Source of the DNA: Perca fluviatilis
Lineage: Eukaryota > Chordata > Actinopteri > Perciformes > Percidae
Assembly (NCBI RefSeq): GCF_010015445.1
Contig: NC_053116.1
Location: 29,907,785 to 29,971,784 of the forward strand
Length of the DNA stretch: 64,000 nt
Direction: 5' to 3'
A program made the position numbers and the translations under genes. Position 1 is the first letter of the stretch; each line of letters begins with the position of its first letter. Shown in pieces: positions 34,201 to 56,062 of the stretch. The notes under the pieces were generated by a model, which saw only the letters and a program-made list of their open reading frames with translations, was not told the origin of the DNA and did no database searches.

Positions 34201-36930
34201 AGTTACTTAACCGTAATCTCCGCCGAAATGACCAGCAGCTCGCGGTGCTCTGTCCCCGGCTGACAGTCACCTATTCTCAGATAACTGAACCACCAACTAA
34301 AGCCTGACCTGACAGAGCACCATGCGGAGCACCGGAGCCGGTGTTGAGGAACTCCGTTGCGGCTCAACACATCTACTAAATGCCGCTGATACGACCGAGC
34401 TGTGACGGAGGTCTGTAGCAGCTTAAACAACTAGCAATCACTGCTCTGTAGCACGGAGCTGGTCTTCAACGTTTTTTTTTTACCGCTAGTTAATACGAAG
34501 GAGCTTGCTAAAGGTATGCTACATTAATGAGACCATTGGATGTTAATGTACGTTACTCAGCAACAGATGAAAATAGGTGCAAGGTTGCGCGACTAAAGTC
34601 AAAATGATTTGAAGTGAATTACCTGTATGTGTGAAAACAGCTTCATCTCGCGCATCCGTTTTGTTGTTATATTTCCCCAAAATTGGCATGAATAATCATA
34701 ATGGTATACGTGCCCAGTGTGTGTGCGAGCCAAAACAAAATAAAGTTAAAACTTGTTTTGAACAATTTCTTTGTCATCTGCAGATTGATTTTAAGTAGGG
34801 GGGAGAAAAAAAAATAGATTTAATCAGATTTTTTGTGCCCATATCGCCCAGGCCTACATTAGAGTACAAAAATAGTTACAAAGTACTAAGGCTATAGAAC
34901 TGGTCCTTACCCTGAGCTCTTCAGTATTCCTTTGGGATTGGAAGTTAGAGTGCAGATGCCGGACCAGCGGCACACCGTTCCTCGACTGACGCTTCAGTAA
35001 CCAGTAGTTATGCAGCCTATGTATGAATTGGTTTTTCCTCTGAAAGAGGATTCCTTTACAGATGATATTCAGCCTGAGAGACAGAGATAGATGCAGGTCG
35101 GTCTTACTATCAACATGACTGACATCAGTTCAGGCATCTCTACTCAAAAATGGTTTCTTGTAATTGTAACGAAAATAATATATTATAATAAATAATATAT
35201 TATTAAATATGGGAGTATTTTCATTTGTCCTGCACCTGCCAGAAGGTGGGATGTGCACACAGTTACTTTTAGAAATTCTTAAAATTGTACACTTATTTAA
35301 ACTGGCTAGTAGCAAATCCAAAAATTTGTTAATTTATGTTGAACAACAGACGCACAACATTTTATTGTATTCAAAATAAAATAAAATCGAACCTGCTTGT
35401 GGGTATCTGTGGCACGGTCACTTGTGGTGAAGCAGTGTTTTGTGCTGTTGACTCTGTGCTCTTCTTTCCTTTCTTTTTATCCATCTTGGCATCATCTTCA
35501 GACTTCCTGCCTTTTTTCGGTGTTTTAGGGCCCTCTGTGTATGCACTCCGTCCCCTACTAGCCCTACCTCTGCTGCCTACCACTCTTCCTTCACTCTCCT
35601 CATCTGAGACGGCCTCCTGTCCTGGTGGCGAATGGGCCTCACAGAATGCCGTCTTCTTAACAGAGAACGTGGTCCCGTTAACATTTGTCTCTCGCACAGG
35701 ATCAATCTTCATAAACAAGCCAGCACGCTGAGCACATGTGACGTGAAACGCAGTGTAACAGTTGGCCTTGTGGCACTGAATTGATGCACCACGGCCCTTC
35801 TGCTTGCACAGGTAGCAGGTCAGTTTCCAGCGAGCTGGGGGGATGTTATTGACACCTTCCACTGGTTCCAGAAATACTGTGTTGGCAAAGCAGACTTCAG
35901 GGATCCAGATGGCACACACCACATGCGCCCAGCGGCCGTCACTCGTTTGCTTGAAGGCGCCGCCACGGTTCGGACATAGAACACAGTCAACAGGTTTCTG
36001 AGCGGACTGGAGGCAGCAGCGGCACAGCCACTGGCCCTCGGGGATGTAGGGCACACCGTAACACTCCTGGTGAACAGCCAGGTTGCAGGAGTCACAGAAG
36101 AGGATGACATTGCTGTTAAGGCACTCATCATCCAGGCACACGCAGCAGAAGGCATCGTCGTCAATAGCACCTTGAGAGGGCGTCCGGCTGCGGGCTTCCC
36201 GGTATGCCTCCTCCTCCAGCCGGTCAACCAGCAGCTCAAAGGTGTCTGGTGTGACAGCTGAAATACCCTCTGACGTCCGGCCAGCATTGACCATCTCCAG
36301 CCAAGCAGTGTCCTCTTCGTCCAAGTCATATTCTGCCTCAGCTTCCTCCTCCTCGGCTAAGCGTTCAATGTAACGGTAATATGCTGTAGGCAGAGGAGGT
36401 GCCTCGACCGGCGTGAAGGTTTCTAGCACATGAAACTTAGGTTCAGGGAGGGTCATGTGCTGATGGTGTGATGTGTTCAACTTTTCAGGTGTTTGGAGAT
36501 GAGAATTGGGGCAGTGGTTCTTGGAAGGTCGTGGCGACTTGACAGGAGGACATTTGGAGTCTTTCCTGCGGCCTCTGAGTGAGACAGGTTTGCGGACTGT
36601 TTGGGCACTGCTGGTGGGAGATGATGACTGCTCACTGTTCTCCTTGTTACTGTTACACTCACTAATGTCCTGAGCCATCATCTCATCTTCAGTAATGACC
36701 TCCAAGGGCTCCAGAATAGAGATGCGGTGAAGCCTACCATCCAGTTCCACCTCTACCACCTTCTGGGCCTGGGAGTAAGACAGTGTTTCTCTGCTTGGAG
36801 ATGCTTTGAGGCTGTAAGGGGATGGCGATCGCTGGCGGGCACCCCCACGCCTGCCAACTGCCCCATTGGACTTCTTGACATCAGCTCCACCTCCTGCGGC
36901 CACCTGGCCTTTTCGACGTGGCTTCCTCAT
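21705..36930 (-). CDS. brpf3: BRPF3 bromodomain and PHD finger scaffold, 12 coding exons
   Basis: Chromatin reader and scaffold of MYST histone acetyltransferase complexes (HBO1/MOZ/MORF with ING and MEAF6). Coding exons in transcript order: 36930-35393, 35073-34911, 33811-33680, 32299-32171, 28354-28042, 25597-25307, 24602-24006, 23364-23283, 23195-23107, 22870-22776, 22318-22164, 21888-21705. Phases close to 1255 aa (human BRPF3 is about 1205). Seen in order: basic N-terminus MRKPRRK; EPC-like N region (residues about 40-200); PHD1 from about residue 260 (FCCVCLDDE), zinc knuckle and PHD2 (PZP unit) to about 430; bromodomain at about 612-720 ([17 protein letters not shown]); an acidic run; [20 protein letters not shown] at about 1128-1215 ([17 protein letters not shown]). 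The ending [10 protein letters not shown] resembles BRPF3 (FVTSSYL) and not BRPF1. Teleosts can carry brpf3a and brpf3b, and the letter cannot be set here. The start is 24 bases inside an exon with acceptor at 36955-36956. It is tail to tail with the receptor gene. Confidence 0.93.
25960..26255 (+). pseudogene. LINE endonuclease fragment (Rex1/L2-like)
   Basis: The + strand reads [41 protein letters not shown] and [16 protein letters not shown], with stops and shifts between. This is the C-terminal part of an apurinic-like endonuclease of a non-LTR retrotransposon; the SDH motif is its catalytic end. Reverse transcriptase is absent. It lies in brpf3 intron 5. Confidence 0.72.
26530..27335. 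repeat. fragments of hAT-like elements
   Basis: Pieces ending ATATCGCCCACCCCTAA (about 26637), AATACCCAACCCTAA (about 27017) and TTTGACAGCCCTAATA (about 27333) are typical right ends of hAT elements. Matching left ends were not found. The middle (26640-26780) is an inverted relative of 29740-29890. Confidence 0.5.
28414..29457. mobile_element. hAT-type element, 1.04 kb, 8-bp duplication
   Basis: Left end TAGTGCTGGGCGGTATACCA; the right end is TATACCACTCAGCACTA. Flanks ATTTGCAG (28406-28413) and ATTAGCAG (29458-29465) match at 7 of 8. No transposase. In brpf3 intron 4, starting about 60 bases upstream of the bromodomain exon acceptor. Confidence 0.82.
29466..30596. repeat. older repeat in brpf3 intron 4 (host of the second MITE)
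   Basis: The part 29740-29890 is an inverted relative of 26640-26780 (GAATGCACCATGAGGCTG against the reverse of CAGCCTCGTGGTGCATTC). The second MITE sits inside at 30025-30260. Borders not resolved. Confidence 0.5.
30025..30260. mobile_element. MITE with 9-bp target duplication (copy 2)
   Basis: Same family as the element at 533-755, with the same internal sequence (for example the AAGCATGGACGCCTGGCCAA stretch). It is flanked by GTCCCGTGC at 30016-30024 and 30261-30269. The right terminus is damaged by an A-run replacing part of the inverted repeat. It lies in brpf3 intron 4, inside an older repeat. Confidence 0.85.
30597..31808. mobile_element. hAT-type element, 1.2 kb, perfect 8-bp duplication, with internal (CA)n
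   Basis: Ends TAGGGATGGGCGATAT and (reversed) TAGGGATGGGTGATAT. Flanks TAAGAAAC at 30589-30596 and 31809-31816 are identical. Non-coding. It contains a (CA)n tract at 31111-31258. Confidence 0.87.
31111..31258. repeat. (CA)n microsatellite interrupted by an AACACAACAC variant
   Basis: About 148 bases of CA with one interruption near 31179-31188, inside a hAT element. Confidence 0.95.
32526..33308. mobile_element. piggyBac-type element, 783 bp, TTAA-flanked
   Basis: TTAA (32522-32525) then CCTCTTA; TAAGAGG then TTAA (33309-33312). The CCY start with short inverted repeats and TTAA duplication is the piggyBac signature. The inside has no transposase. In brpf3 intron 3. Confidence 0.72.
33971..34856. 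mobile_element. hAT-type element, 886 bp
   Basis: Ends TAGGGCTGGGCGAT and (reversed) TAGGCCTGGGCGAT. Flanks CATCAGAG (33963-33970) and CATTAGAG (34857-34864) match at 7 of 8. In brpf3 intron 2. Confidence 0.82.
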
Positions 36931-38300
36931 AGGCCACCAATCACACTTTACCTCCTGTTGGTTTAAAAGGAAATGAGTATGAGAAAACAGTGTTGTTGTC
37001 AATTGTAAATAATAATAAATATACAAAAAGGTATTTTGTACAAGAATAAGCATTTGAAGGTGCTACAGTAGTATATGAAAACGTTATGCCATTATATCAC
37101 CCTTTGAGGATAGCGCTCTGTAATGATTCATACATGACATTGCCCTTGCTAATATTTTGCTGTTGTTGTTTGCTTTTGTTATCTTGATTGTGTAGTAATC
37201 TCTTATTCTTATCTAGCTTGTTTTCTTAACATCTTATTTTCCCCTTGTGATCTTTAATAAGCAAAATCTAAAGCCATAAACTAAGTCCTAAATACCAGGC
37301 TTTGAACTTTTTGAGATATTGAGCCATTCAAAGCATTGGTCTTGTGTTGCATTTTACTGCAAAGTGTTATTAGGCTGGGCTATGTTCATTATCAGCTGTA
37401 GTGTAAACATTCCTTCACAGACCTCAACTCACAAGACTCGCTCAACCCAAATAGCTAAATGCACAGATCAATGTATTGACAGCTGGCCAACGGTCAAGCT
37501 AAGGGTCACTATTTACTGTCAATAGACACACGGCCAGTTAAGAAAAATGATCTGCAGATTATTCTCGACTTTATTTCATAAACTGTTGGCAACTACTATC
37601 AAGGCTAGCCACAACACAACGGGCACATCCAATCAGCTTTCAGGAAGGTTTGACTGATCCACCCCAGAGCCAATCAGCTTTAAGAATACCAACAGATCAT
37701 GTCCTTATTTAGGGAGTAAAATGTCAGCCATATTTACTATTAAAAGCTCTTTTTCGGATTACATTTTAAATATAGTTTTGTACTGCTAAAGCAGTGCATT
37801 ATATTGTAAAATTGGTATGAGAAAGGCACAATATTAATAGTATTACGGTACTCTAACATAAAAGTACAGAGTAGTTAACGTTTCAGATATCAGCTAGCTA
37901 ACGTGCTAACTTTAAAAGATGGGCAGAACTAACGTTAGCTGCCTTGTTATAGTTTAACGTTGACAATGCGCATTACAAGTTTAACCGTTGCTAGCCAAAA
38001 ATGAGGTCAAACGTCTGAGCCACTCTATAATAAAGAAACAGTACGTAGAAAACTTAAGCCATCTTACCTATTATGGCAGCTGACAGACACAGGTAGCTCG
38101 AAAGCCGCCGGTCTGAAGCCGCTTCTACAGTAATGGTTGCCTAGCCAGCCGCCTTACTTGCTGTAGCTACTCGCGAAGCTAGTTAGCTACTGTTAGCCAG
38201 CTACAATTTGCTGGCACAGCCGGTATGTTTAGCTCTTTTATACCGCTTGTGTTTCTTCACAACACGGCGTTTGGAAGGCAAGGAGTCAATCCCAAAGTCT
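36931..38300 (-). promoter_or_regulatory. brpf3 5' leader exon, first intron and probable promoter side
   Basis: On the minus strand a good donor (TAG then GTAAG) ends a probable non-coding exon at 38068. It would splice to the acceptor at 36955-36956, leaving 24 bases of leader before the ATG. The leader exon start is not visible; transcription would begin somewhere in about 38080-38400. No clear TATA box or dense CpG island was seen. The intron between (36957-38067) has no gene or classified repeat. The exon is an inference from splice signals. Confidence 0.45.
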
Positions 38301-38930
38301 TACTGAGAACACGAGAGTAGTATATTTGCATTAATAATCTGAAAAACAGCATATCGTCGACTCAATTTTGTGAGAAGGAGAAATACTAGTCTCCTTCGGC
38401 TAGCTGACTAGCTGTTTGGGATCCTGAGTATGTGCTAAATCGAAATGAGCAAAAGTAAAAACATAGGACTTCCGGATAGATGTTTCAAAATAAAGTCCTT
38501 ACTGGAACATGTCAAATGTTTCACAATTAATACAGCTAAAAAATAATTTAATTTAACATGAGACCGAATTTAATTACACCTAGTTGTTTTTCTTTTTTTC
38601 CCAACATATAATTTTCACAGTATTTCAGTGCAATACGGTCTATGACAAAATGTGGTACTTGTTACAAGCTATGCATAGTGAAATGTGGCAGAAGTTGGAT
38701 GAGCAGTATTAGATGGTGGCCTAGGTATTTGGGAGCTGCGAAGTGCAGAGATACTCTTTTCCACACATTTTATTTAACACGTTTGTGTTATTATTGCCTT
38801 AGTCTTGCATTGCCAGACATAACTCCACAACGCTAATATTGCCTTAAATGCACTCTTAAGTAATACATTCTTGCTTAAAGTATTTTATATTGCTTTTATA
38901 ATAGTATTTCCCCTTAATATTCCCTGGCTG

Positions 38931-39413
38931 CAGGGGTGGATCTACCGGGGTGGCATAGGGTGGCAAATGCCACCCTAAAAGAAAGCCTTGCCACCCCTGC
39001 TGCCACCCCAGTTGGCAGCAACAAATTAAAAGTTATGGCCAATTTGACCATTTACGAGCTCGAATCTCCAATGTCCGACTGCAGTCAGTCAAAAACGGTT
39101 TGCTTCCCCTTTCACACATCTGCGTCTTACCTTAATGCCTTTCCTGTGATAATGCCCCTTACTTCTATCCTACTTCTATCTCCTATTAAGTGAGATCACA
39201 TTGTATGGTCACTTCAAATGCAAGACATTGATTGCATGAGATTAAGTTTGTCTGTATGAGTTTGTAAATGGCAGCCTGTGCCCTTTTGTAGTGTGTACAT
39301 ACTATTTCTCATCATTAAATTCAGTATATATACATCTGCCATATGTTGCCAGCCCTCAAAAATTCCTGCCCCCATCTTGCCACCCCATAAATATTTTTCT
39401 AGATCCGCCCCTG
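38931..39413. mobile_element. hAT-type element, 483 bp, perfect 8-bp duplication
   Basis: Ends CAGGGGTGGATCTA and (reversed) CAGGGGCGGATCTA. Flanks CCTGGCTG at 38923-38930 and 39414-39421 are identical. It lies between brpf3 and mapk13 and repeats the word GCCACCCC within. Confidence 0.87.
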
Positions 39414-39848
39414 CCTGGCTGTATAATGTTTGATCTTTTTGTTGTCTGATTTGCTTTGAAATGATGCAATCATTTACAAACTTACATTTTGTTGCTTATC
39501 CCTTTATTTGGGACATTCTTTTGAAGTTAGACTTTACGTCTTGATAAATCAAATAGTTGCTCAAAAGGAGTGAAAGGAGTTATACCCATCAATATACTTT
39601 TATTTTGACGGCAAAATGTCTCACTTCCGTTTTTATGGTAGTCTGTGGGCACAGTCGTTTGTTACAAGTTAACCCGCCCCCTTTACGTCACCAGACCTGA
39701 TTTTCGCGCGCAAGGTATTCAACAGTGCTAATGACTGTATTGATCTTAGTACAGCTTTCCATTCTATGTGCGTAATTTTTAATCCATCCTTTCATAACAG
39801 CAAACTATATAACTATCTGAACTAAATCTAGAGTGGAAACACCTGTCA

Positions 39849-39968
<120 letters not shown>

Positions 39969-40721
39969 TCATAAAGATGATACAATTAATTAAACAGAAT
40001 AACTAACCGTAATAATAATGAACAATATTATACACCACACAGCAGCCTCTAAATGTACCAGTCAAGTACATATTCAAAAGCTGCTACATACTGGAAAGAT
40101 CCACACAGGTTGGGCGTAAAATTGTGTGAAGGGTTTTTTAGTAATTAAGTGAAGAACTACAAAGTGATACAAGCAGAGACATGAATAAAACAACTAGTTG
40201 CTTTCAGCATCATACACACCTTCGTTGTCACATATTCCAGCTGACACTGGTTACATATTAGAGATTCACACAGTAACTGCTATTTATTTTTGGCCTTTGC
40301 TGGTCTTCAGGGTATTCATTGGCAAACTACAGACTTTGTCCCTTTATAATAATTATCATGAATAAGGTATTTAAAAAAAAAAAATGCTGTTTTTACCTCA
40401 AGATTGCACTCTCTCGGGCAGTAACATTTACTATTTACCGCAAAAACAAAACGTTGTACACATCTTGTCTAATTTTTTTTAATTGTAAAACAATATTACA
40501 GTAAACCCTGTGACATTTGGTCACAATACATTTGCGAAACAATTCACTGATAGGGAATATGTAACACTTAGGAAACAATTGCACAAAATAATTGAATATA
40601 ACCACTCTTCAAAATCTAAATTATATCCAGGGTAAAAGAATCCATGGTTGGAATATACAAGGGCACCATTGGCTGTATGCTGTGTAGGTTAGGGCATCAG
40701 CGCTACAAGACATTCGTCAGG

Positions 40722-51897
<11,176 letters not shown>

Positions 51898-52400
51898 GAT
51901 CAAGAGGAGAAGGCGAAGCTAGAAAAAAAAAGTTCCTCCTGTAAGCCTGTCACTTGTTCAGAAGGTAAAGCAAATACTGCTTAAATAACGAGACCACATA
52001 ACTTGCAACTTACTTCCGTTAGAGGTTTTCAAATTAATGTCCGTTAGACAGCGTGGGGAGGAAACAAACGGCTAAGATGCTGCTCAAAACAGCGCAAAAC
52101 AAACTAATGCCTCAATTTATGTCAATTAATAATTCTAAAAAGTCTGAAAATATGACATTTAGTCCGTGCTATTGTTTGACTTCCTTGTTTTATAAGATTC
52201 TCATTTGATTTTCCTTTGACTTTATAGGCCTATATTTTCAGTATGCATGAAACAAAACTTTATTTTGAAGGCAAAATCATTACATTTCCTGTCTAAACTT
52301 GACTGTCTCCCGTTGGCTTTACTCGGCACCACAGCATAATGATGTCTTGTCAGTAAACTATAGTCACAGTATTAGACAAGTAACCTGGATGACTACTTAA
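51898..52400 (-). promoter_or_regulatory. mapk13 upstream region
   Basis: The initiator ATG of mapk13 is near the start of its first exon, so the 5' UTR and promoter should lie just above it. The stretch is of unremarkable composition. I saw no definite TATA box or well-defined binding site. The assignment rests on position only. Confidence 0.3.
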
Positions 52401-53640
52401 CATGTAGCCTCCTCACGTACAGTAGTCTTCCTTTTGCAGGAAAAACATTTCACTGTAAGCTTCATCTCGCGTGTGGAAAACAAGCCAATGATGTGAAAAA
52501 AATAAGAAGGCTGCTTGCTGAAACATGTCAATATGACTCGATTTGCTCCCACCCACACACAGTAGGTGTTACTTGTCATGAATAATTAGGCTACTGTAAA
52601 TTGCCAGAAGTTTATGAATCATAGCAGCTTACCGCAGGACATCGCACTTACAGACACGGACAAAAACATGTAAACTGAGCTATAAGATTTTGACTTTGTT
52701 CACAAATACTGTAGGTTTAAACCATATATTCATAAATGATCTTTATAAACCCTTCTTTTTCAATCATCACCCCGTTTTAGGTTTATGATATGAACCAACA
52801 CTATATTTAAAAAAAAAGAAGAGTTTTATTCCTGTACTATATTATAACTATAATATTATATAGGCTACATATTTTGTTAGATCAGATGTGGACAAGGTGG
52901 GCCTTTGTGCATTTGGAAACACAAGTTTATGTGAGTAAGGTGAATTTGTATTTTCTGTATGTCTTATATTAGTCTCATGTCAGTCCATGTTATCAGTGAA
53001 GGTGTAAGCCTATTAATAATCATTTTATTTGATTAGAGAATGCCTTTGTGTATGTAAACACAAAGGCACGAAGATGGTGAATATAAAATCTAATTCAAAT
53101 ATTAGACAGTCAAAAAGGAAATTAGTGAAATAAATGTAAAATGTGTAATATTCAGTTGTATTTATCTTGTATTTTATGGGACTTGAGTCAACAGCTCTCA
53201 TGTTTTGGGGGCAGCATTTAAAAATAAAAAAGGGATGAGGTGACTGTTTTAAAGTAAGCAATAAGTAAGATTTTTACTGCAGGATGGCATAAAATGACCA
53301 TAATATATCTGTGGGGGTTAAAAGGATTATAGATCAATACCAATGACTCAGCCATAACTTGGCCAGCTGTTGAATTTTCTGGCTTTCAAAACCCACTTTC
53401 CAACCTGTACTGTGTTTTGGAGAGAAAAAAATCCCACCTACTGGAGTTTCAAGAGCTAATTTCCCGAGCTAAACCGGTCTCTGTTTAGTCAAGTGATTAG
53501 CAAAGTAGACTACATCGCAACATATAATATCATACAACATAATAAATGTAAAATAAGGTTATATAAATTTGTGGAAGATAGTAATTGCAAAGGAATAATC
53601 TGAATGTTAACACGAATGTAGCAAATGTATATGCATAATG
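52400..53640. other. gene-free upstream flank of mapk13
   Basis: AT-rich, no gene, RNA or bordered repeat recognised. A (TA)n run of about 32 bases follows at 53650-53681. Confidence 0.4.
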
Positions 53641-53645
53641 AGAAA

Positions 53646-53682
<37 letters not shown>

Positions 53683-53806
53683 AATATAATAGTGTAACAT
53701 TTTACAGTGCGATTATTGTAATTTACTTGGTAAATACTGTATACATATTATACAGTGTTATTATATAGTATACACAAGCTAATACTGTAATACTAATTGT
53801 GACTTG

Positions 53807-54008
53807 TGGGTGGTGATGGGGCAGTGGATATGACACATTCCTTTGGTGTGGGATATCTGGGTTCAATTCCCACTGCGATACATCAACCAATGTGTCCCTG
53901 AGCAAGACACTTAACCCATAGTTGCTCCAGAGGTGTGCAGCCTCTGACATATGTAGCAATTGTAAGTTGCTTTGGATAAAAGCATCAGCTAAATGACACG
54001 TAATGTAA
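53807..54008 (+). mobile_element. tRNA-derived SINE with conserved fish-type tail
   Basis: tRNA-like head with box B (GGGTTCAATTCCCACTGC), then TGAGCAAGACACTTAACCC and the tail core GGATAAAAGCATCAGCTAAA. I recognise that tail from fish SINE/LINE pairs of the V-SINE kind. Family naming is from memory. Confidence 0.72.
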
Positions 54009-54468
54009 TCATGGTATTAATTTTGTCCACATCACCCACTCATATGTTTGAGTGGTAACCATTAGTTACGGCCATCCTGGGACCTCCGTGTATCCCCTGG
54101 CCGTCAGTGACTCATTCCAGACATTTTGTAACTGGGCACATTTTCCATTTTCTTAAATGTATAGATAATGATTAGTGTCATGTGCAGGTTATCTGCTCTG
54201 TATGCAGGGTGTTACCAGTTTCTTTAACTCGTCTAAAAACAGCACTCTTGTCTGTAGCTTTCCATGGTGCCACCCTGCATGGGCCTCCCAGATCACAAAA
54301 GCATTATTGTATGCCAAAACATCCAGTATGTTGTAAAACACTAGAAGTGGCAATTGTGAGGTTTTTCTTAGGCAGCTGTATAGCAGGATAGCAGCATGGC
54401 TAAATTGTCCACACCTCTCTTTGTGCCATTATGATTCAGTATGATATCTGGGTCACAGTGCTCTAGAG

Positions 54469-56054
54469 CACACGTGTCAAACTCAAGGCCCGAGCGCAAA
54501 TCCAGCCCCTTGCAGATTATGATCCGGCCCGCATATCAATTTAGGTTCACAATACATTTTGGCCCACCTAGTTGTGCGCCAAATCCAAAAACACGGGAAA
54601 GTGTTTTTTTAACTGCAGTTACGTGACACTCAAAGCAGAATTTGGCAGATTTGCCGACTCTGAGAATTCAGAAATTCCATATTTAGGCACAAAGATTGTT
54701 GTAAAAAAAAAAAAAAAAAAAAGGTTTTGCTTGATTTGCTAAATTCTATGATGGCTAAGGAACATTTTTGCTGACTTATGTAGGGCTTTATGTCGACAAA
54801 AATGCAACAAAAAGCATAAAAAAAATTTCAGAAAAGGCGACAATTTAAATAAAAAGGTGACAAAAATGCCTGAGAAAGCCATAAAGAAGTCGGGGGCAAA
54901 AAAAAAATACAAAAAGGAGTACAGCGCTACAGCCAGTGTTGGGAAGGATACGTTCAAAACGTATTTCGTTACAGAATACAGAATACATGCCCACAAATGT
55001 AATTTGTAACGTATTCCGTTACGTTACTCAATCTGAGTAACGTATTCTGAATACTTGGATTACTTCAGGATTACTTCCACATTGAATTGCGTTTTATAAG
55101 TGTAGGAATGCAGCTATCACATCCAGCTTACTAAACAGGCCTATAATGGTGTGTTCTTTTTATTCCAACTAGCTGAATGTGTACCTGAACAAGCAGATAG
55201 ATTATTGTATTGGTAGTCCCGAACTGCATACTACAAAAATCTAACCGCAGTCTTGCTACCACGAGCTAAGTTTAGCTAACGTTAGCTAGCATGTCAAACG
55301 GGGCTAGTCAGTCTTTAAACGGCTCTGGAGCTAGTAAATCAGCACGTAGGAGAATGTAACGTCACACGTCAATGTTAAAATAGCAAGGTGACCAGTAAAA
55401 CTACAGTAGACGACTACCCTTGGCTAATTAAAAAAATAGCTTACTTTAAGATGCTTCTTCAGGTTGGAGGTGGAGTAATTTGGACGCTGAAAGGAGGTTG
55501 TTTGCTGGCAAGCAGAGGTTGCACTGCACAGTTATATTTCATTCTCCCTGTTTGTTCTTTAATGTGAAATGCTGTTTGAATTTCCAAGATAATACTAAAC
55601 TATTGCCCTGGCTCTGCGTGCGTCCGGCCTCACTCATTTTGACTGATCACGCAAATAGCTATTTTTTTCGATTTCATATCGGGGCTTCTGGAAAATGCAT
55701 AGAGTTGCCTTAATTTAGTCAGAGTGAATAAACTCAAATAGAGAAGTATCGTCATGTAATCCATTGATTTCAACAATGTAACTGTATTCTAAATACCAAC
55801 GATTTAAATTGTAACTGTAACGGAATACAGTTACTCATAATTTGTATTCTGAATACGTAACGCCGTTACATGTATTCCGTTACTCCCCAACACTGGCTAC
55901 AGCAATGTCTAAAAAGCGACGTGCAGTAATACAGTCAAAGATATTTTACATTTTTAATGAAACAAAAGAAAGTCAATAAACTCTCCATGTCTGGCCCTTA
56001 AGTGATTCTCTTTTTCCAGTCTGGCCCTCTGGGAAAATGAGTTTGACACCCCTG
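54469..56054. mobile_element. hAT-type element interrupted by a second hAT
   Basis: Left end CACACGTGTCAAACTCAAGG; the right end is GAGTTTGACACCCCTG. Flanks CTCTAGAG at 54461-54468 and 56055-56062 are identical. Removing the nested element leaves about 616 bases. Non-coding. Confidence 0.85.
54934..55895. mobile_element. nested hAT-type element, 962 bp, perfect 8-bp duplication
   Basis: Ends CAGTGTTGGGAAGG and (reversed) CAGTGTTGGGGAGT. Flanks GCTACAGC at 54926-54933 and 55896-55903 are identical. Many ACGTATTC/GAATACGT palindromic words lie near both ends. It must be younger than the element around it. Confidence 0.88.
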
Positions 56055-56062
56055 CTCTAGAG

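Noticed and set aside
36931..37053. Longer N-terminus for brpf3
   Set aside because: The frame crosses the acceptor at 36955-36956 into intron; MRKPRRK is the known family start.
53807..53900. tRNA gene
   Set aside because: tRNA-like head of a SINE with a fish-type tail; the cloverleaf is not complete.
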